Assembly: GCF_040187885.1 (NCBI RefSeq)
Contig: NZ_JBDPLH010000003.1
Coordinates: 1 to 64,000 of the forward strand
Source of the DNA: Roseateles_E cavernae
GTDB taxonomy: Bacteria > Pseudomonadota > Gammaproteobacteria > Burkholderiales > Burkholderiaceae_C
Direction of reading: 5' to 3'
Length of the DNA: 64,000 nucleotides
Shown here in pieces: positions 33,869 through 41,612 of this stretch; the stretch's first letter is position 1; every line of letters begins with the position of its first letter. Under the pieces are notes generated by a model. That model searched no databases and was not told where the DNA came from. It worked only from the letters and a program-made list of their open reading frames with translations. The translations under genes were made by a program, and so were the position numbers.

Positions 33869-34513
33869 TCAGCGCTTCCTGGGCAACTGGGTATAGCGCA
33901 GCCAGGGCCGCACCGCGTCAAAGCCCTGCGGGAACTTCTGCTTCAGGACCTCGGGGTCCTGGATGGACGGCAGGATCACGACATCGTCGCCGTCCTGCCA
34001 ATCGGCCGGCGTGGCCACGCCCTGGTACTCGGTCAGCTGCAGCGAGTCGATCACGCGCAGGATCTCGTCGAAGTTGCGGCCGGTGCTGGCCGGGTAGGTG
34101 ATGATCAGCCGCACCTTCTTGGCCGGGTCGATGATGAAGAGCGAGCGCACGGTGGCGGTGGTGCTGGCGTTGGGATGGATCAGGTCATAGAGCTCGCTCA
34201 CCTTGCGGTCGGCATCGGCAATGATGGGGAACTCGACCTCGGTGCCCTGGGTGTCGTTGATGTCGGCGATCCAGCGCTGGTGCGATTCGACCGGGTCGAC
34301 CGACAGCGCGATGGCCTTGACATGGCGACGCGCGAACTCGCCCGCGAGCTTGGCGGTGCGGCCCAGCTCGGTGGTGCAGACCGGCGTGAAATCGGCCGGG
34401 TGCGAGAACAGCACGCCCCAGCTGTCGCCGAGCCAGGCATGGAAGCTGATCGGGCCCTGGCTGGAGTCCTGGGTGAAGTCGGGGGCGATATCGCCGAGTC
34501 TGAGGCTGGCCAT
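33869..34513 (-). CDS. lsfA: 1-Cys peroxiredoxin (LsfA/Prx6-type)
   Basis: A 214-aa Prx6-family peroxiredoxin with the peroxidatic Cys in HPADFTPVCTTELG and no obvious resolving Cys, plus ALSVDPVESHQRWIADI, FPIIADADRKVSELYD and RSLFIIDPAKKVRLI. LsfA proteins are induced in sulfate starvation in pseudomonads and protect against peroxides produced by flavin sulfonate oxygenases. Here the gene is the last of the ssuEAD-VOC-CB operon, which agrees with that role. It reads toward and abuts the transport cluster on the plus strand. Confidence 0.9.
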   Translation of the reverse strand: MASLRLGDIAPDFTQDSSQGPISFHAWLGDSWGVLFSHPADFTPVCTTELGRTAKLAGEFARRHVKAIALSVDPVESHQRWIADINDTQGTEVEFPIIADADRKVSELYDLIHPNASTTATVRSLFIIDPAKKVRLIITYPASTGRNFDEILRVIDSLQLTEYQGVATPADWQDGDDVVILPSIQDPEVLKQKFPQGFDAVRPWLRYTQLPRKR

Positions 34514-34549
34514 GCTGGGTCCTTGAGTGGTTGAAAAAACGATGCGATG

Positions 34550-35419
34550 TCACCAGGCCCAGCGCAAGGCCTGGGCCGGCAGCGCATCGGGCAGGGCGGC
34601 GGGTTCGGGCTCGGTCCTGGCCGGCTTGCTGAGCACACGGTCCAGCAGGCGCTGCTCCAGCGCGGCGAAGGCCGACCCATGCACGCGGGGCCGCGGCAGC
34701 GGGATGCGCTCGTCCAGCGCGACCCGGCCGTCCTCGATCAGCAGCACCCGGTCGGCCAGGGCCACGGCTTCCGAGACGTCGTGCGTCACCAGCAGCGCGG
34801 TGAAGCCATGGCGCAGCCACAGCCCCTCGATCAGGGTCTGCATCTCGATGCGGGTCAGCGCGTCCAGCGCGCCCAGCGGCTCGTCCAGCAGCAGCAGGCG
34901 CGGTGCATGGATCAGCGCGCGCGCCAGCGCGACGCGCTGGCGCTGGCCGCCGGAGAGCCGGGCCGGCCAGTCGCTGCCGCGCTCGGCCAGGCCGACCTGG
35001 GCCAGCGCCGCCTCGGCGCGGCCGCGCACATCGCTGCCCTGCAGACCCAGCGCGACGTTGTCGACCACCCGGGCCCAGGGCAGCAGCCGGGCGTCCTGGA
35101 ACATGAAGCGGGTGTCATGGCCGGCCAGCCCGCTGATGGCCCCGCCCGATGGGGTCTCCAGCCCGGCCAGCAGGCGCAGCAGCGTGCTCTTGCCGCAGCC
35201 GCTGCGGCCGACGATGGCGACGAACTCGCCGGGCCGGATCTGCAGGTCCAGAGCCTGCAGCACCTGGCGCTCGCCATAGCGCTTGCTCAGGCCTTCGAGT
35301 CTGAGCGCGACGCCGGCCTCGGGCCGGGCCCGGCGCAGCGGCGCGGCCTCATGCGGACGCAGCGTCGGGAAGGCCAGCGCACTGGCGTTCAGCACATCGA
35401 TTTCGCTGCTGAGGGTCAT
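34550..35419 (-). CDS. ssuB: Aliphatic sulfonate ABC transporter ATPase
   Basis: A 289-aa SsuB: LEGLSKRYGERQVLQALDL, Walker A GRSGCGKSTLL, the SsuB-specific FMFQDARLLPWARVVDNVALGL, signature LSGGQRQRVALARAL, Walker B LLLLDEPLGALDALTR and VTHDVSEAVALADRV. A 35-residue N-terminal extension precedes the ATPase core. Its ATG overlaps the ssuC stop by 4 bp. It energises alkanesulfonate uptake. Confidence 0.93.
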   Translation of the reverse strand: MTLSSEIDVLNASALAFPTLRPHEAAPLRRARPEAGVALRLEGLSKRYGERQVLQALDLQIRPGEFVAIVGRSGCGKSTLLRLLAGLETPSGGAISGLAGHDTRFMFQDARLLPWARVVDNVALGLQGSDVRGRAEAALAQVGLAERGSDWPARLSGGQRQRVALARALIHAPRLLLLDEPLGALDALTRIEMQTLIEGLWLRHGFTALLVTHDVSEAVALADRVLLIEDGRVALDERIPLPRPRVHGSAFAALEQRLLDRVLSKPARTEPEPAALPDALPAQALRWAW

Positions 35420-36228
35420 GATGCCTGATACCCCGGATGCCAGCGCAGCCAGGCGCGCTCAAGCCCGCGCGCCAGCACATCGGCCAGCTTGCCCAGCAGC
35501 GCATACAGAAGGATGCCGACCAGCACCACATCGGTCTGCAGGAACTCGCGCGCGTTCATCGTCATATAGCCGATGCCGGCCTGGGCCGAGAGGGTCTCGG
35601 CGACGATCAGGAGCACCCACATCAGGCCCAGCGAGAAACGCACGCCCACCAGGATGGAGGCGGTGGCGCCGGGCAGTATCACCCGGCGATAGAGCTGCCA
35701 GCCCGAGAGGCCGTAGGAGCGCGCCATCTCGATCAGCGCCGGGTCGACCGAGCGGATGCCGTGGAAGGTGTTCAGATAGAGCGGAAAGAACACACCCAGC
35801 GCGACCAGGAAGAGCTTGGCCGTCTCGTCGATGCCGAACCACAGGATCACCAGCGGGATCAGGGCCAGCGGCGGGATGTTGCGCAGCATCTGCAGGCTGG
35901 AGTCCAGCAGGGTCTCAACCCAGCGCAGCGAGCCCGTCAGCAGGCCCAGGGCCAGTCCCAGGCCGCCGCCGAGCGCGAAGCCCAGCAGCGCGCGGCCGGT
36001 GCTGACCCAGACATGGCCCCACAGCTCGCCCGACGAGGCCAGCGCGACGAAGGCCCTGCCCACCGCCAAGGGCTCGGGCAGCACGCGGGTCGACAGCCAG
36101 CCCCACTGGGCGCTGAGCTGCCAGCCGGCCAGCAGGGCCAGCGGCAGCAGCCAGGGCAGCAGCCAGGGCAGCAGCCGCTGGACGGTCAGGCGGCCCCAGT
36201 CAGAGCGCCAGCTTGAGTTCGGTGACAT
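35416..36228 (-). CDS. ssuC: Aliphatic sulfonate ABC transporter permease
   Basis: A 270-aa SsuC with SLQMLRNIPPLALIPLVILWFGIDETAKLF, the inner loop DPALIEMARSYGLSGWQLYRRVILPGA, and IGYMTMNAREFLQTDVV. The ATG at 36226-36228 is preferred over an in-frame TTG at 36246, although both overlap the end of the VOC gene. The first transmembrane segment contains a small in-frame tandem repeat, LLPWLLPWLLP, encoded by a 12-bp repeated unit, perhaps recent slippage. With SsuA and SsuB it imports sulfonates. Confidence 0.9.
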   Translation of the reverse strand: MSPNSSWRSDWGRLTVQRLLPWLLPWLLPLALLAGWQLSAQWGWLSTRVLPEPLAVGRAFVALASSGELWGHVWVSTGRALLGFALGGGLGLALGLLTGSLRWVETLLDSSLQMLRNIPPLALIPLVILWFGIDETAKLFLVALGVFFPLYLNTFHGIRSVDPALIEMARSYGLSGWQLYRRVILPGATASILVGVRFSLGLMWVLLIVAETLSAQAGIGYMTMNAREFLQTDVVLVGILLYALLGKLADVLARGLERAWLRWHPGYQAS

Positions 36229-36613
36229 GGTGGTCTCGCAGCACAAAAGGACTGGTTTCGGCCGGCGCCTCGATCAGCTCCAGGCGGTTGCCGAAGGGGT
36301 CTTCGGTATAGGCGCGGCCCTCGGACAGCAGGCCGCGGTCCACCGGATGCTCGGCCGCCTGCAGGCGGCGCAGCAGCGGGGCCAGGTCTTGCACGGTCAG
36401 GGCCAGATGGGCTTGCGGCGCGACGCCGCTGTACAGCCCTTCGCTGAGGTCCAGGCGCGAGCCACCCAGCGCGAAACGCAGCACGCCGGGCCGGTCCAGT
36501 GCCGGGTCGCGGTGCTCGCGCAAGCCCAGCAGCGACTCGTAGAAACGCCGCGCCACGCGCGCGCCGCCGGGCGGCATCGGCAGCTGCACATGGTGGACGA
36601 GGGCAGCGCTCAT
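36200..36613 (-). CDS. VOC-fold (glyoxalase/dioxygenase-like) protein
   Basis: A 137-aa vicinal-oxygen-chelate protein with HHVQLPMPPGGARVARRFYESLLGL, LRFALGGSRLDL, LALTVQDLAPLLRRL and YTEDPFGNRLELIE. H8, the acidic residue in the GNRLELIE strand and E or H residues between would be metal ligands. VOC proteins are glyoxalases, fosfomycin-resistance enzymes or ring dioxygenases. Embedded between ssuD and ssuC, 4 bp after ssuD, it is an atypical member of the ssu operon. Its substrate may be an aldehyde or thiol adduct produced during desulfonation, which is only inferred. Confidence 0.78.
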   Translation of the reverse strand: MSAALVHHVQLPMPPGGARVARRFYESLLGLREHRDPALDRPGVLRFALGGSRLDLSEGLYSGVAPQAHLALTVQDLAPLLRRLQAAEHPVDRGLLSEGRAYTEDPFGNRLELIEAPAETSPFVLRDHHVTELKLAL

Positions 36614-36617
36614 GGTT

Positions 36618-37805
36618 TCAGGACGCCGACGCGGCTTTTTGCAGCGCGGCCTGCGGCAGGTAGTTGTTGGCGACGATCTCGCCGAAGGGGCCGGTCAGCT
36701 TCGGTCCCTGCAGCCGTTCCTGCACATCCAGCGGCAGCAGCGGGAACACCAGCTCGGCGAAGCGGTGCGCCTCCTCCAGATGCGGATAGCCCGACAGCAC
36801 GAAGTAGTTCAAGCCCAGCGCCGCGTATTCCTTGATGCGGTCCGCCACCTGCTGCGGATCGCCGACCAGGGCGGTGCCGGCACCGCCCCGCACCAGGCCG
36901 ACACCGGCCCAGAGATTGGGCGAGATCTCCAGGCCCTCGCGCACATCGGCCTTGTTGAACCGGCCCTGGTGCAGCTCGGCCATGCGGCGCTGGCCGACCG
37001 AGTCCATGCTGGCGAACTTGGCCTGCGCGGCCGCGACCACGCCCTCGTCCAGGTGCTGGACCAGCTCGGCGGCTGCGCGCCAGGCCTCATCCTCGGTTTC
37101 GCGCACGATCACATGCAGGCGGATGCCGAACTCCAGCTCGCGGCCCTGGGCGGCGGCGCGCGCACGCACATCGGCCAGCTTGGCGGCCACCGCGGCCGGC
37201 GGCTCGCCCCAGGTCAGATAGGTGTCGACCTGGGCCGCGGCGAGATCATGCGCGGCGTCCGAGGAGCCGCCGAAGAAGATCGGCGGGTAGGGCTTGTTGA
37301 TCGGCGGATAGAGCAGCTTGCCGCCTTCGACGCGCAGATGCCGGCCCTCGAAGTCGAAGGCCTCGCCGCGATGGCTGGCCGCCAGGGCTTCGCGCCAGAT
37401 GGCCAGAAACTCGGCCGACTGCTCGTAGCGCTGGGCATGCGGCAGGAACTGGCCGTCGCCGGCCAGCTCCTCCGCGTCGCCGCCGGTGACCAGGTTCACC
37501 AGCAGGCGCCCGCCGGACAGGCGGTCCAGCGTGGCGGCCATGCGGGCCGACTGCACCGGCGCCACCAGGCCCGGCCGCAGCGCCACCAGGAACTTGAGCC
37601 GGCGGGTCGCATCGATCAGGCTGGCGGCGACGACCCAGGAATCCTCGCAGCTGCGCCCGGTGGGCAGCAGCACGCCCTCGTAGCCCAGGCTGTCGACGGC
37701 GATCGCGATCTGCTTGAAATAGGCGAAGTCGGCGGTGCGCGCGCCCAGCGAGGTGCCCAGATAGCGCGAGTCGCCGTGGGTGGGGATGAACCAGAGAATC
37801 TTCAT
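36618..37805 (-). CDS. ssuD: Alkanesulfonate monooxygenase
   Basis: A 395-aa SsuD. Diagnostic segments are ILWFIPTHGDSRYLG, GVLLPTGRSCEDSWV (with the conserved Cys), ALRPGLVAPVQSARMAATLDRLSGGRLL, NLVTGGDAEELAGDG and VFFGGSS-type PPIFFGGSSDAAHDLAA. The enzyme uses FMNH2 from SsuE and O2 to convert C2-C10 alkanesulfonates to aldehyde plus sulfite. Length and motifs match E. coli SsuD closely. It overlaps ssuA by 4 bp. Confidence 0.95.
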   Translation of the reverse strand: MKILWFIPTHGDSRYLGTSLGARTADFAYFKQIAIAVDSLGYEGVLLPTGRSCEDSWVVAASLIDATRRLKFLVALRPGLVAPVQSARMAATLDRLSGGRLLVNLVTGGDAEELAGDGQFLPHAQRYEQSAEFLAIWREALAASHRGEAFDFEGRHLRVEGGKLLYPPINKPYPPIFFGGSSDAAHDLAAAQVDTYLTWGEPPAAVAAKLADVRARAAAQGRELEFGIRLHVIVRETEDEAWRAAAELVQHLDEGVVAAAQAKFASMDSVGQRRMAELHQGRFNKADVREGLEISPNLWAGVGLVRGGAGTALVGDPQQVADRIKEYAALGLNYFVLSGYPHLEEAHRFAELVFPLLPLDVQERLQGPKLTGPFGEIVANNYLPQAALQKAASAS

Positions 37806-38782
37806 GGCTTGCTCGTGCTGGCAGTCTTCAGCGCACGCGGCAGGGCATCGCTGATCTTGATCGGCTTGGGGATCAGCTTCAGCTCGAAGAACACATCGGC
37901 GATCTTCTGCTGCTCGACGGCTACCGCCGGGCTGATGGGCTTGATGCCGTAGGCAAAACGGCTGGCGGCCAGCTCGGTGATGGCCAGGTCCAGGCCGATC
38001 TGCGGCGCCAGCAGCTGGGCGACTTCCTTGGCCCGTCCCTCGGCCCAGGCGTCGAGCTTGGCGAGCTCCTCGACGATGATCTGTATCACCTCGGGGCGCT
38101 TGTCGGCATAGGGCCGGGCGGCCAGATAGAACTGATGGTTGGCCACGACGCCGCGGCCGTCGGCGACGACACGGGCGCCGATCTGGCGCTCGGCGGCGGC
38201 CAGGAAGGGGTCCCAGATCACCCAGGCGTCGACCGCGCCGCGTTCGAAGGCGGCGCGCGCATCGGCCGGCGGCAGGAAGACCACCTGCACATCGCCGTAC
38301 TTCAGGCCGGCCTTCTCCAGCAGCTTGACCAGCAGGAAATGCACGTTCGAGCCCTTGTTCAGCGCGATCTTCCTGCCCTTCAGATCGGCCACGGTCTTGA
38401 TCTGCGAGTCCTTGGGCACGATCAGGGCCTCGGCCGTCGGTGCCGGGGGCTGGTTCGCGACATAGACCAGATCGGCGCCGGCCGCCTGGGCAAAGATGGG
38501 CGGCGCCTCGCCAACGGTGCCGAAGTCGATCGAGCCGACATTGAGGCCTTCAAGCAGCTGCGGGCCGGCCGGAAACTCGGCCCATTTGACCGTGATGCCT
38601 TGCGGCGCCAGGCGCTTCTCCAGCTCGCCCTTGGCCTTCAGCAGCGTCAAGGTGCCGTATTTCTGGAAGCCGATGCGCAGCTCGGAGGCCTGGGCCTGGG
38701 CCAGGCCGGTGAGCAGGCCCAGGGCGGTGATCAGCAGGGGTTTCAGCAGACGGTGGCGGCGGGTTGTCGAGAGCAGGTTCAC
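37802..38782 (-). CDS. ssuA: Aliphatic sulfonate-binding protein
   Basis: A 326-aa SsuA with signal peptide (GLLTGLAQAQA), ELRIGFQKYGTLTLLKAKGELEKRL, KWAEFPAGPQLLEGLNVGSIDFGTVGEAPP, KIALNKGSNVHFLLVKLLEKAG and GAVDAWVIWDPFLAA. The start is the GTG at 38780-38782 with GGAGA 5 nt ahead; no ATG lies in a better place. It delivers alkanesulfonates to SsuC/SsuB. Its start lies 31 bp after ssuE, in the same operon. Confidence 0.93.
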   Translation of the reverse strand: MNLLSTTRRHRLLKPLLITALGLLTGLAQAQASELRIGFQKYGTLTLLKAKGELEKRLAPQGITVKWAEFPAGPQLLEGLNVGSIDFGTVGEAPPIFAQAAGADLVYVANQPPAPTAEALIVPKDSQIKTVADLKGRKIALNKGSNVHFLLVKLLEKAGLKYGDVQVVFLPPADARAAFERGAVDAWVIWDPFLAAAERQIGARVVADGRGVVANHQFYLAARPYADKRPEVIQIIVEELAKLDAWAEGRAKEVAQLLAPQIGLDLAITELAASRFAYGIKPISPAVAVEQQKIADVFFELKLIPKPIKISDALPRALKTASTSKP

Positions 38783-38813
38783 AAGGTCTCCGATCTGTCT
38801 ATGCGGGGATGAA

Positions 38814-39365
38814 TCAGTCGTGGGCCAGCGCGGCGGCCGGCTGCGGCAGGTGCTCGAACAGCTGGGCGGCGCCCAGGCTGAGCCGGCGCGTGATCTCGTC
38901 GCCGACCCGGTAGTCGCCGTCGCTGCTCTGGCTGATCTGGCTGTCGGTGGCGTAGACCGAGTCGATATGGGCGCGGGCACCCAGCGCCGTCAGCACCGGC
39001 AGCAGCGCATAGTCCAGCGCCAGCAGATGGGCCAGGCTGCCGCCGCTGGCCAGCGACCAGACGGCCTTGCCCTTCAGTCCGTCCTGCGGCAGCAGGTCCA
39101 GAAAGACCTTCAGCAGCCCGCTGTAGGCGGCCTTGTAGATCGGTGTGGCCAGCACGATCACGCGGGCCTCGGCGACCGCCTGCTGGGCCTGCTGGATCGC
39201 CTCGTTCTTGAAGTCGGCGTGCAGCAGGGCCTGGGCCGGCAGCTCGCGCAGGCGCAGGGTCTGCGGCGTCAGCCCCAGATGCTGAAGCCGCTCGGCGGCC
39301 GCGCCGAGCAGGGCGCCGGAGCGCGAACGGGCGCTGGGGCTGGCGGCGATCAGAAGCAGGGACAT
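38814..39365 (-). CDS. ssuE: NAD(P)H-dependent FMN reductase
   Basis: A 183-aa flavodoxin-fold reductase of the SsuE/MsuE group, with LLIAASPSARSRSGALL at the phosphate-binding loop and VIVLATPIYKAAYSGLLKVFLDLLPQDGLKGK. It provides FMNH2 to SsuD and perhaps to the LLM enzyme at 22395. It is the first gene of the ssu operon, preceded by a dyad ACGAAG-AA-CTTCGT about 60 bp upstream. Confidence 0.93.
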   Translation of the reverse strand: MSLLLIAASPSARSRSGALLGAAAERLQHLGLTPQTLRLRELPAQALLHADFKNEAIQQAQQAVAEARVIVLATPIYKAAYSGLLKVFLDLLPQDGLKGKAVWSLASGGSLAHLLALDYALLPVLTALGARAHIDSVYATDSQISQSSDGDYRVGDEITRRLSLGAAQLFEHLPQPAAALAHD

Positions 39366-39423
39366 GGTGTTCGAGCGGGAAGCGGTGATGGCCGCACTCT
39401 ACGAAGCCGGCGACCCGCAGCGA

Positions 39424-39437
39424 ACGAAGAACTTCGT
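39424..39437. promoter_or_regulatory. Dyad ACGAAG-AA-CTTCGT upstream of ssuE
   Basis: A perfect 6-bp dyad with a 2-bp centre lies 59 bp upstream of ssuE in a 178-bp intergenic region. The half-site AACGAAGAA also occurs upstream of sbp (about 13137), and AACGAAGG occurs upstream of the ssuF-like gene (about 40423). A common sulfur-starvation regulator (CysB or SsuR type) is a plausible reader, on context alone. Confidence 0.45.
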
Positions 39438-39543
39438 CCTTGCTTAGCCGTTTTCCAATTGATGGGCGAAGGGTGAGCGGATGTGCTCGGCCATGAAGGT
39501 GGCGATGAAGGGCGGCTGCATCGCTTCAGGGCAGGGTGGCCGT

Positions 39544-40137
39544 TCAGACCGCGAACGACCATTCGCCGAATGCCGCATGCACGGCGCGCTGCTCGCGCGC
39601 AGCGCGGGCGCGCGCCGCCTCGACCCAGCGCCGGGCCAGCGGGAACGGCCCGAAGCCGGACTCGGTATTGATATGGCCGACCGCGCCCAGATTGGTGAAG
39701 CTCGCACCCCAGCGGCCAGCCCAGCGCTGGGCGCTGGCCGCGCTCATCCAGGGGTCGTTCTGGCTGGCAATCAGGGTCACGGGCCGCCCCAGCCGGCGCT
39801 GCGGCAGCGATTCCGCCAGGCCGAACTTGTCCGGCTCGGCCGGGGCCACCAGCAAGGCCTGGCGGATCGGTGAGTCGGGGTTGTCGGCCAGATGCCGGGC
39901 CAGCGCCAGCGTGCCGAAGCTGTGGGCCACCGCGATCCACTCGCCGGGGCCGGCGCTGTCCAGGCTGGTGCCGATGCGCTCGGCCCAGCGCTGCAGATCG
40001 GGATGGCTGAAGTCGCGCTGCACGACGCGGCGCGCATCGCGGTACTGCTGCTGCAGCCAGGTCTGCCAGTGCGCCGGCCCGCTGTCATGCAGGCCCGGAA
40101 TGATCAGCAGGCGCGGCGGGCGGTAGGGCGCGACCAT
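39544..40137 (-). CDS. RBBP9/YdeN-family alpha/beta hydrolase
   Basis: A 197-aa small serine hydrolase. It opens RLLIIPGLHDSGPAHWQTWL, with the nucleophile Ser in VAHSFGTLALARHL, an acid in IASQNDPWMS and the His in GAVGHINTESGFG. That set defines the RBBP9/YdeN family, whose natural substrates are mostly unknown. It is 10 bp downstream of the ssuF-like gene, so the two are probably co-transcribed. A role in ester or sulfate-ester hydrolysis is only a guess. Confidence 0.85.
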   Translation of the reverse strand: MVAPYRPPRLLIIPGLHDSGPAHWQTWLQQQYRDARRVVQRDFSHPDLQRWAERIGTSLDSAGPGEWIAVAHSFGTLALARHLADNPDSPIRQALLVAPAEPDKFGLAESLPQRRLGRPVTLIASQNDPWMSAASAQRWAGRWGASFTNLGAVGHINTESGFGPFPLARRWVEAARARAAREQRAVHAAFGEWSFAV

Positions 40138-40147
40138 GACAGCCGAC

Positions 40148-40366
40148 TCACAGCGTCGCGATCGAGACCTCGGTCGACTTGACCAGGGCCACCACTTCCT
40201 TGCCCGGCACCAGACCCAGTTCCTTGACCGAGCGGGTCGTGATGACGGAGGTGACGATCAGGCCCGAGGGCGTGAGCACATCGACTTCCGAGACCACCGG
40301 CCCCTCGATGACTTCCTTGATCGTGCCGCGAAACTGGTTGCGGACATTGATGGCGCTGATGCTCAT
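40148..40366 (-). CDS. ssuF: TOBE-domain molybdopterin/molybdate-binding protein, SsuF-like
   Basis: A 72-aa single TOBE (molbindin) domain: INVRNQFRGTIKEVIEGPVVSEVDV, TSVITTRSVKELGL and GKEVVALVKSTEVSIATL. In Pseudomonas putida, ssuF encodes a very similar small molbindin required for sulfonate use with the ssu operon. Here it sits beside the ssu operon rather than in it. The ATG at 40364-40366 starts the domain and follows AAGGATCC. An AACGAAGG word lies upstream, as in ssuE. Ordinary molybdate storage is an alternative. Confidence 0.75.
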   Translation of the reverse strand: MSISAINVRNQFRGTIKEVIEGPVVSEVDVLTPSGLIVTSVITTRSVKELGLVPGKEVVALVKSTEVSIATL

Positions 40367-40493
40367 GGCGGATCCTTGACGATGATGACGCGCCAGCTTA
40401 GGCCGCCCCCCTTGTGCCGCCAACGAAGGCTGGCGCAGCAGGACATGCGGGAAACAGATATGCGCCGCCAGCGTCGTAAGATCCGCCGCCACC

Positions 40494-40994
40494 ATGACCA
40501 TGACAAACAGACCCCCTCTCGCGATCCTGCCGCTTGCGCTGATCTGCGCCTTGCTGAGTGCCTGCGCTGCGTCCAAGCAGCCGGATGCGGTGCAGGCGGT
40601 GAGCGCGCCGCTGAACGATCTGAACCTGCTCAGCGCCGAGATCCCGGCGGTGCTGAGCCAGGCCCTGAAGACGCCTTATGTGCTGCCGCCGGCCGAGCAG
40701 GCCTGTGCGGCAGCGGCTGAAGAACTGCGTGCTCTCGACGAGGCCCTGGGTCCCGATCTGGACGCGCCGCCGCAGCCCGGCAATCCCAGCCTGATCGAGC
40801 GCGGCAGCGATGCAGCGGGCGATGCCGCTCTTGGCGCGCTGCGGCGCACCGCCGAGGGTGTGGTGCCTTTCCGCGGCTGGGTGCGCAAACTCAGCGGCGC
40901 CGAGCGCCAGTCGCGCAAGGTCGCGGCCGCCATCGCGGCGGGTGCGGTGCGGCGCGGTTTTCTGAAGGGCGTGCGGGCCGTCAAAGGCTGCTGA
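40494..40994 (+). CDS. Putative lipoprotein, unknown function
   Basis: A 166-aa protein with a lipoprotein signal peptide; the lipobox LLSAC places the modified Cys at about residue 24. The rest is helical, alanine-rich, with a C-terminal PFRGWVRKLSGAERQSRKVAAAIAAGAVRRGFLKG basic part split here into short motifs of interest: PFRGWVRKLSG and VRRGFLKGVR. It probably sits on the inner face of the outer membrane. Two ATGs, at 40494 and 40500, are possible. No homologous family is recognised. It is divergent from ssuF and convergent with soxR. Confidence 0.6.
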   Translation: MTMTNRPPLAILPLALICALLSACAASKQPDAVQAVSAPLNDLNLLSAEIPAVLSQALKTPYVLPPAEQACAAAAEELRALDEALGPDLDAPPQPGNPSLIERGSDAAGDAALGALRRTAEGVVPFRGWVRKLSGAERQSRKVAAAIAAGAVRRGFLKGVRAVKGC

Positions 40995-41006
40995 AGCGCC
41001 GCTGTC

Positions 41007-41480
41007 TCAGCGCGAGCGCTTGACCAGCAGCCGCTGCGGCCCCTGCCCTTCGTCGGCGAGCCGGTCGTACGGATTGCGCAGCCGGCAGCGGTCGATCGAC
41101 AGGCAGCCGCAGCCGATGCAGTCGTCCAGCGTGTCGCGCAGCTTCTTGAGCTGCGCGATGCGCTCGTCCAGTTCGCCGCGCCAGTCGGCCGACAGCCGGG
41201 TCCAGTCGGCGCGGCTGGGCGCCGCCTTGGGCGGCAGCGCGGCCAGCGCGGTGGCGATCTCGGCCAGGCCGATGCCGACCCGCTGGGCCACGCGGATGAA
41301 GGCGACGCGGCGCAGCACCTCGCGCGCATAGCGGCGCTGATTGCCCTCGCTGCGGCTGCTGCTGATCAGGCCCTTGGTCTCGTAGAAGTGCAGCGTCGAG
41401 ACCGCCACGCCACTGCGCCGCGCCACCTCGCCGACCGACAGCGTCGGCGCGATGCCGGCGGCCTCCAAGCCTGTTGTCAT
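41007..41480 (-). CDS. soxR: Redox-sensing transcriptional activator SoxR
   Basis: A 157-aa MerR-family regulator. The HTH is LSVGEVARRSGVAVSTLHFYETKGL; the C-terminal CIGCGCLSIDRC supplies the four cysteines of the [2Fe-2S] cluster (C121, C124, C126, C132 from this start). SoxR is activated by redox-cycling compounds and acts on promoters with a 19-bp spacer. The ATG at 41478-41480 with AAGGA 7 nt upstream is preferred over one 15 bp earlier. It is divergent from a monooxygenase-like gene whose promoter has the matching box. Confidence 0.93.
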   Translation of the reverse strand: MTTGLEAAGIAPTLSVGEVARRSGVAVSTLHFYETKGLISSSRSEGNQRRYAREVLRRVAFIRVAQRVGIGLAEIATALAALPPKAAPSRADWTRLSADWRGELDERIAQLKKLRDTLDDCIGCGCLSIDRCRLRNPYDRLADEGQGPQRLLVKRSR

Positions 41481-41513
41481 CGCTTGTCCTTTCATTCCGC
41501 GTGGATTCTGCTT

Positions 41514-41535
41514 GACCTTAACATTACTTGAGGTC
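41514..41535 (+). promoter_or_regulatory. SoxR box in a 19-bp-spacer promoter
   Basis: GACCTTAACATTACTTGAGGTC is a dyad (22 bp, here at 41514-41535; arms GACCT and AGGTC) in the MerR-type arrangement: -35 TTGACC at 41512-41517, a 19-bp spacer and -10 GAGACT at 41537-41542. Similarity to the SoxR consensus CCTCAAG-TTAA-CTTGAGG is partial but clear. It serves the gene at 41613 and probably autoregulates soxR. Confidence 0.7.
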
Positions 41536-41612
41536 TGAGACTTCGCGCTGCTCCTGTTCGGTGCCGCGCGATGTCCGCGCGGGCTCGGACCGGATCATTA
41601 CCGAGGTCTGCC

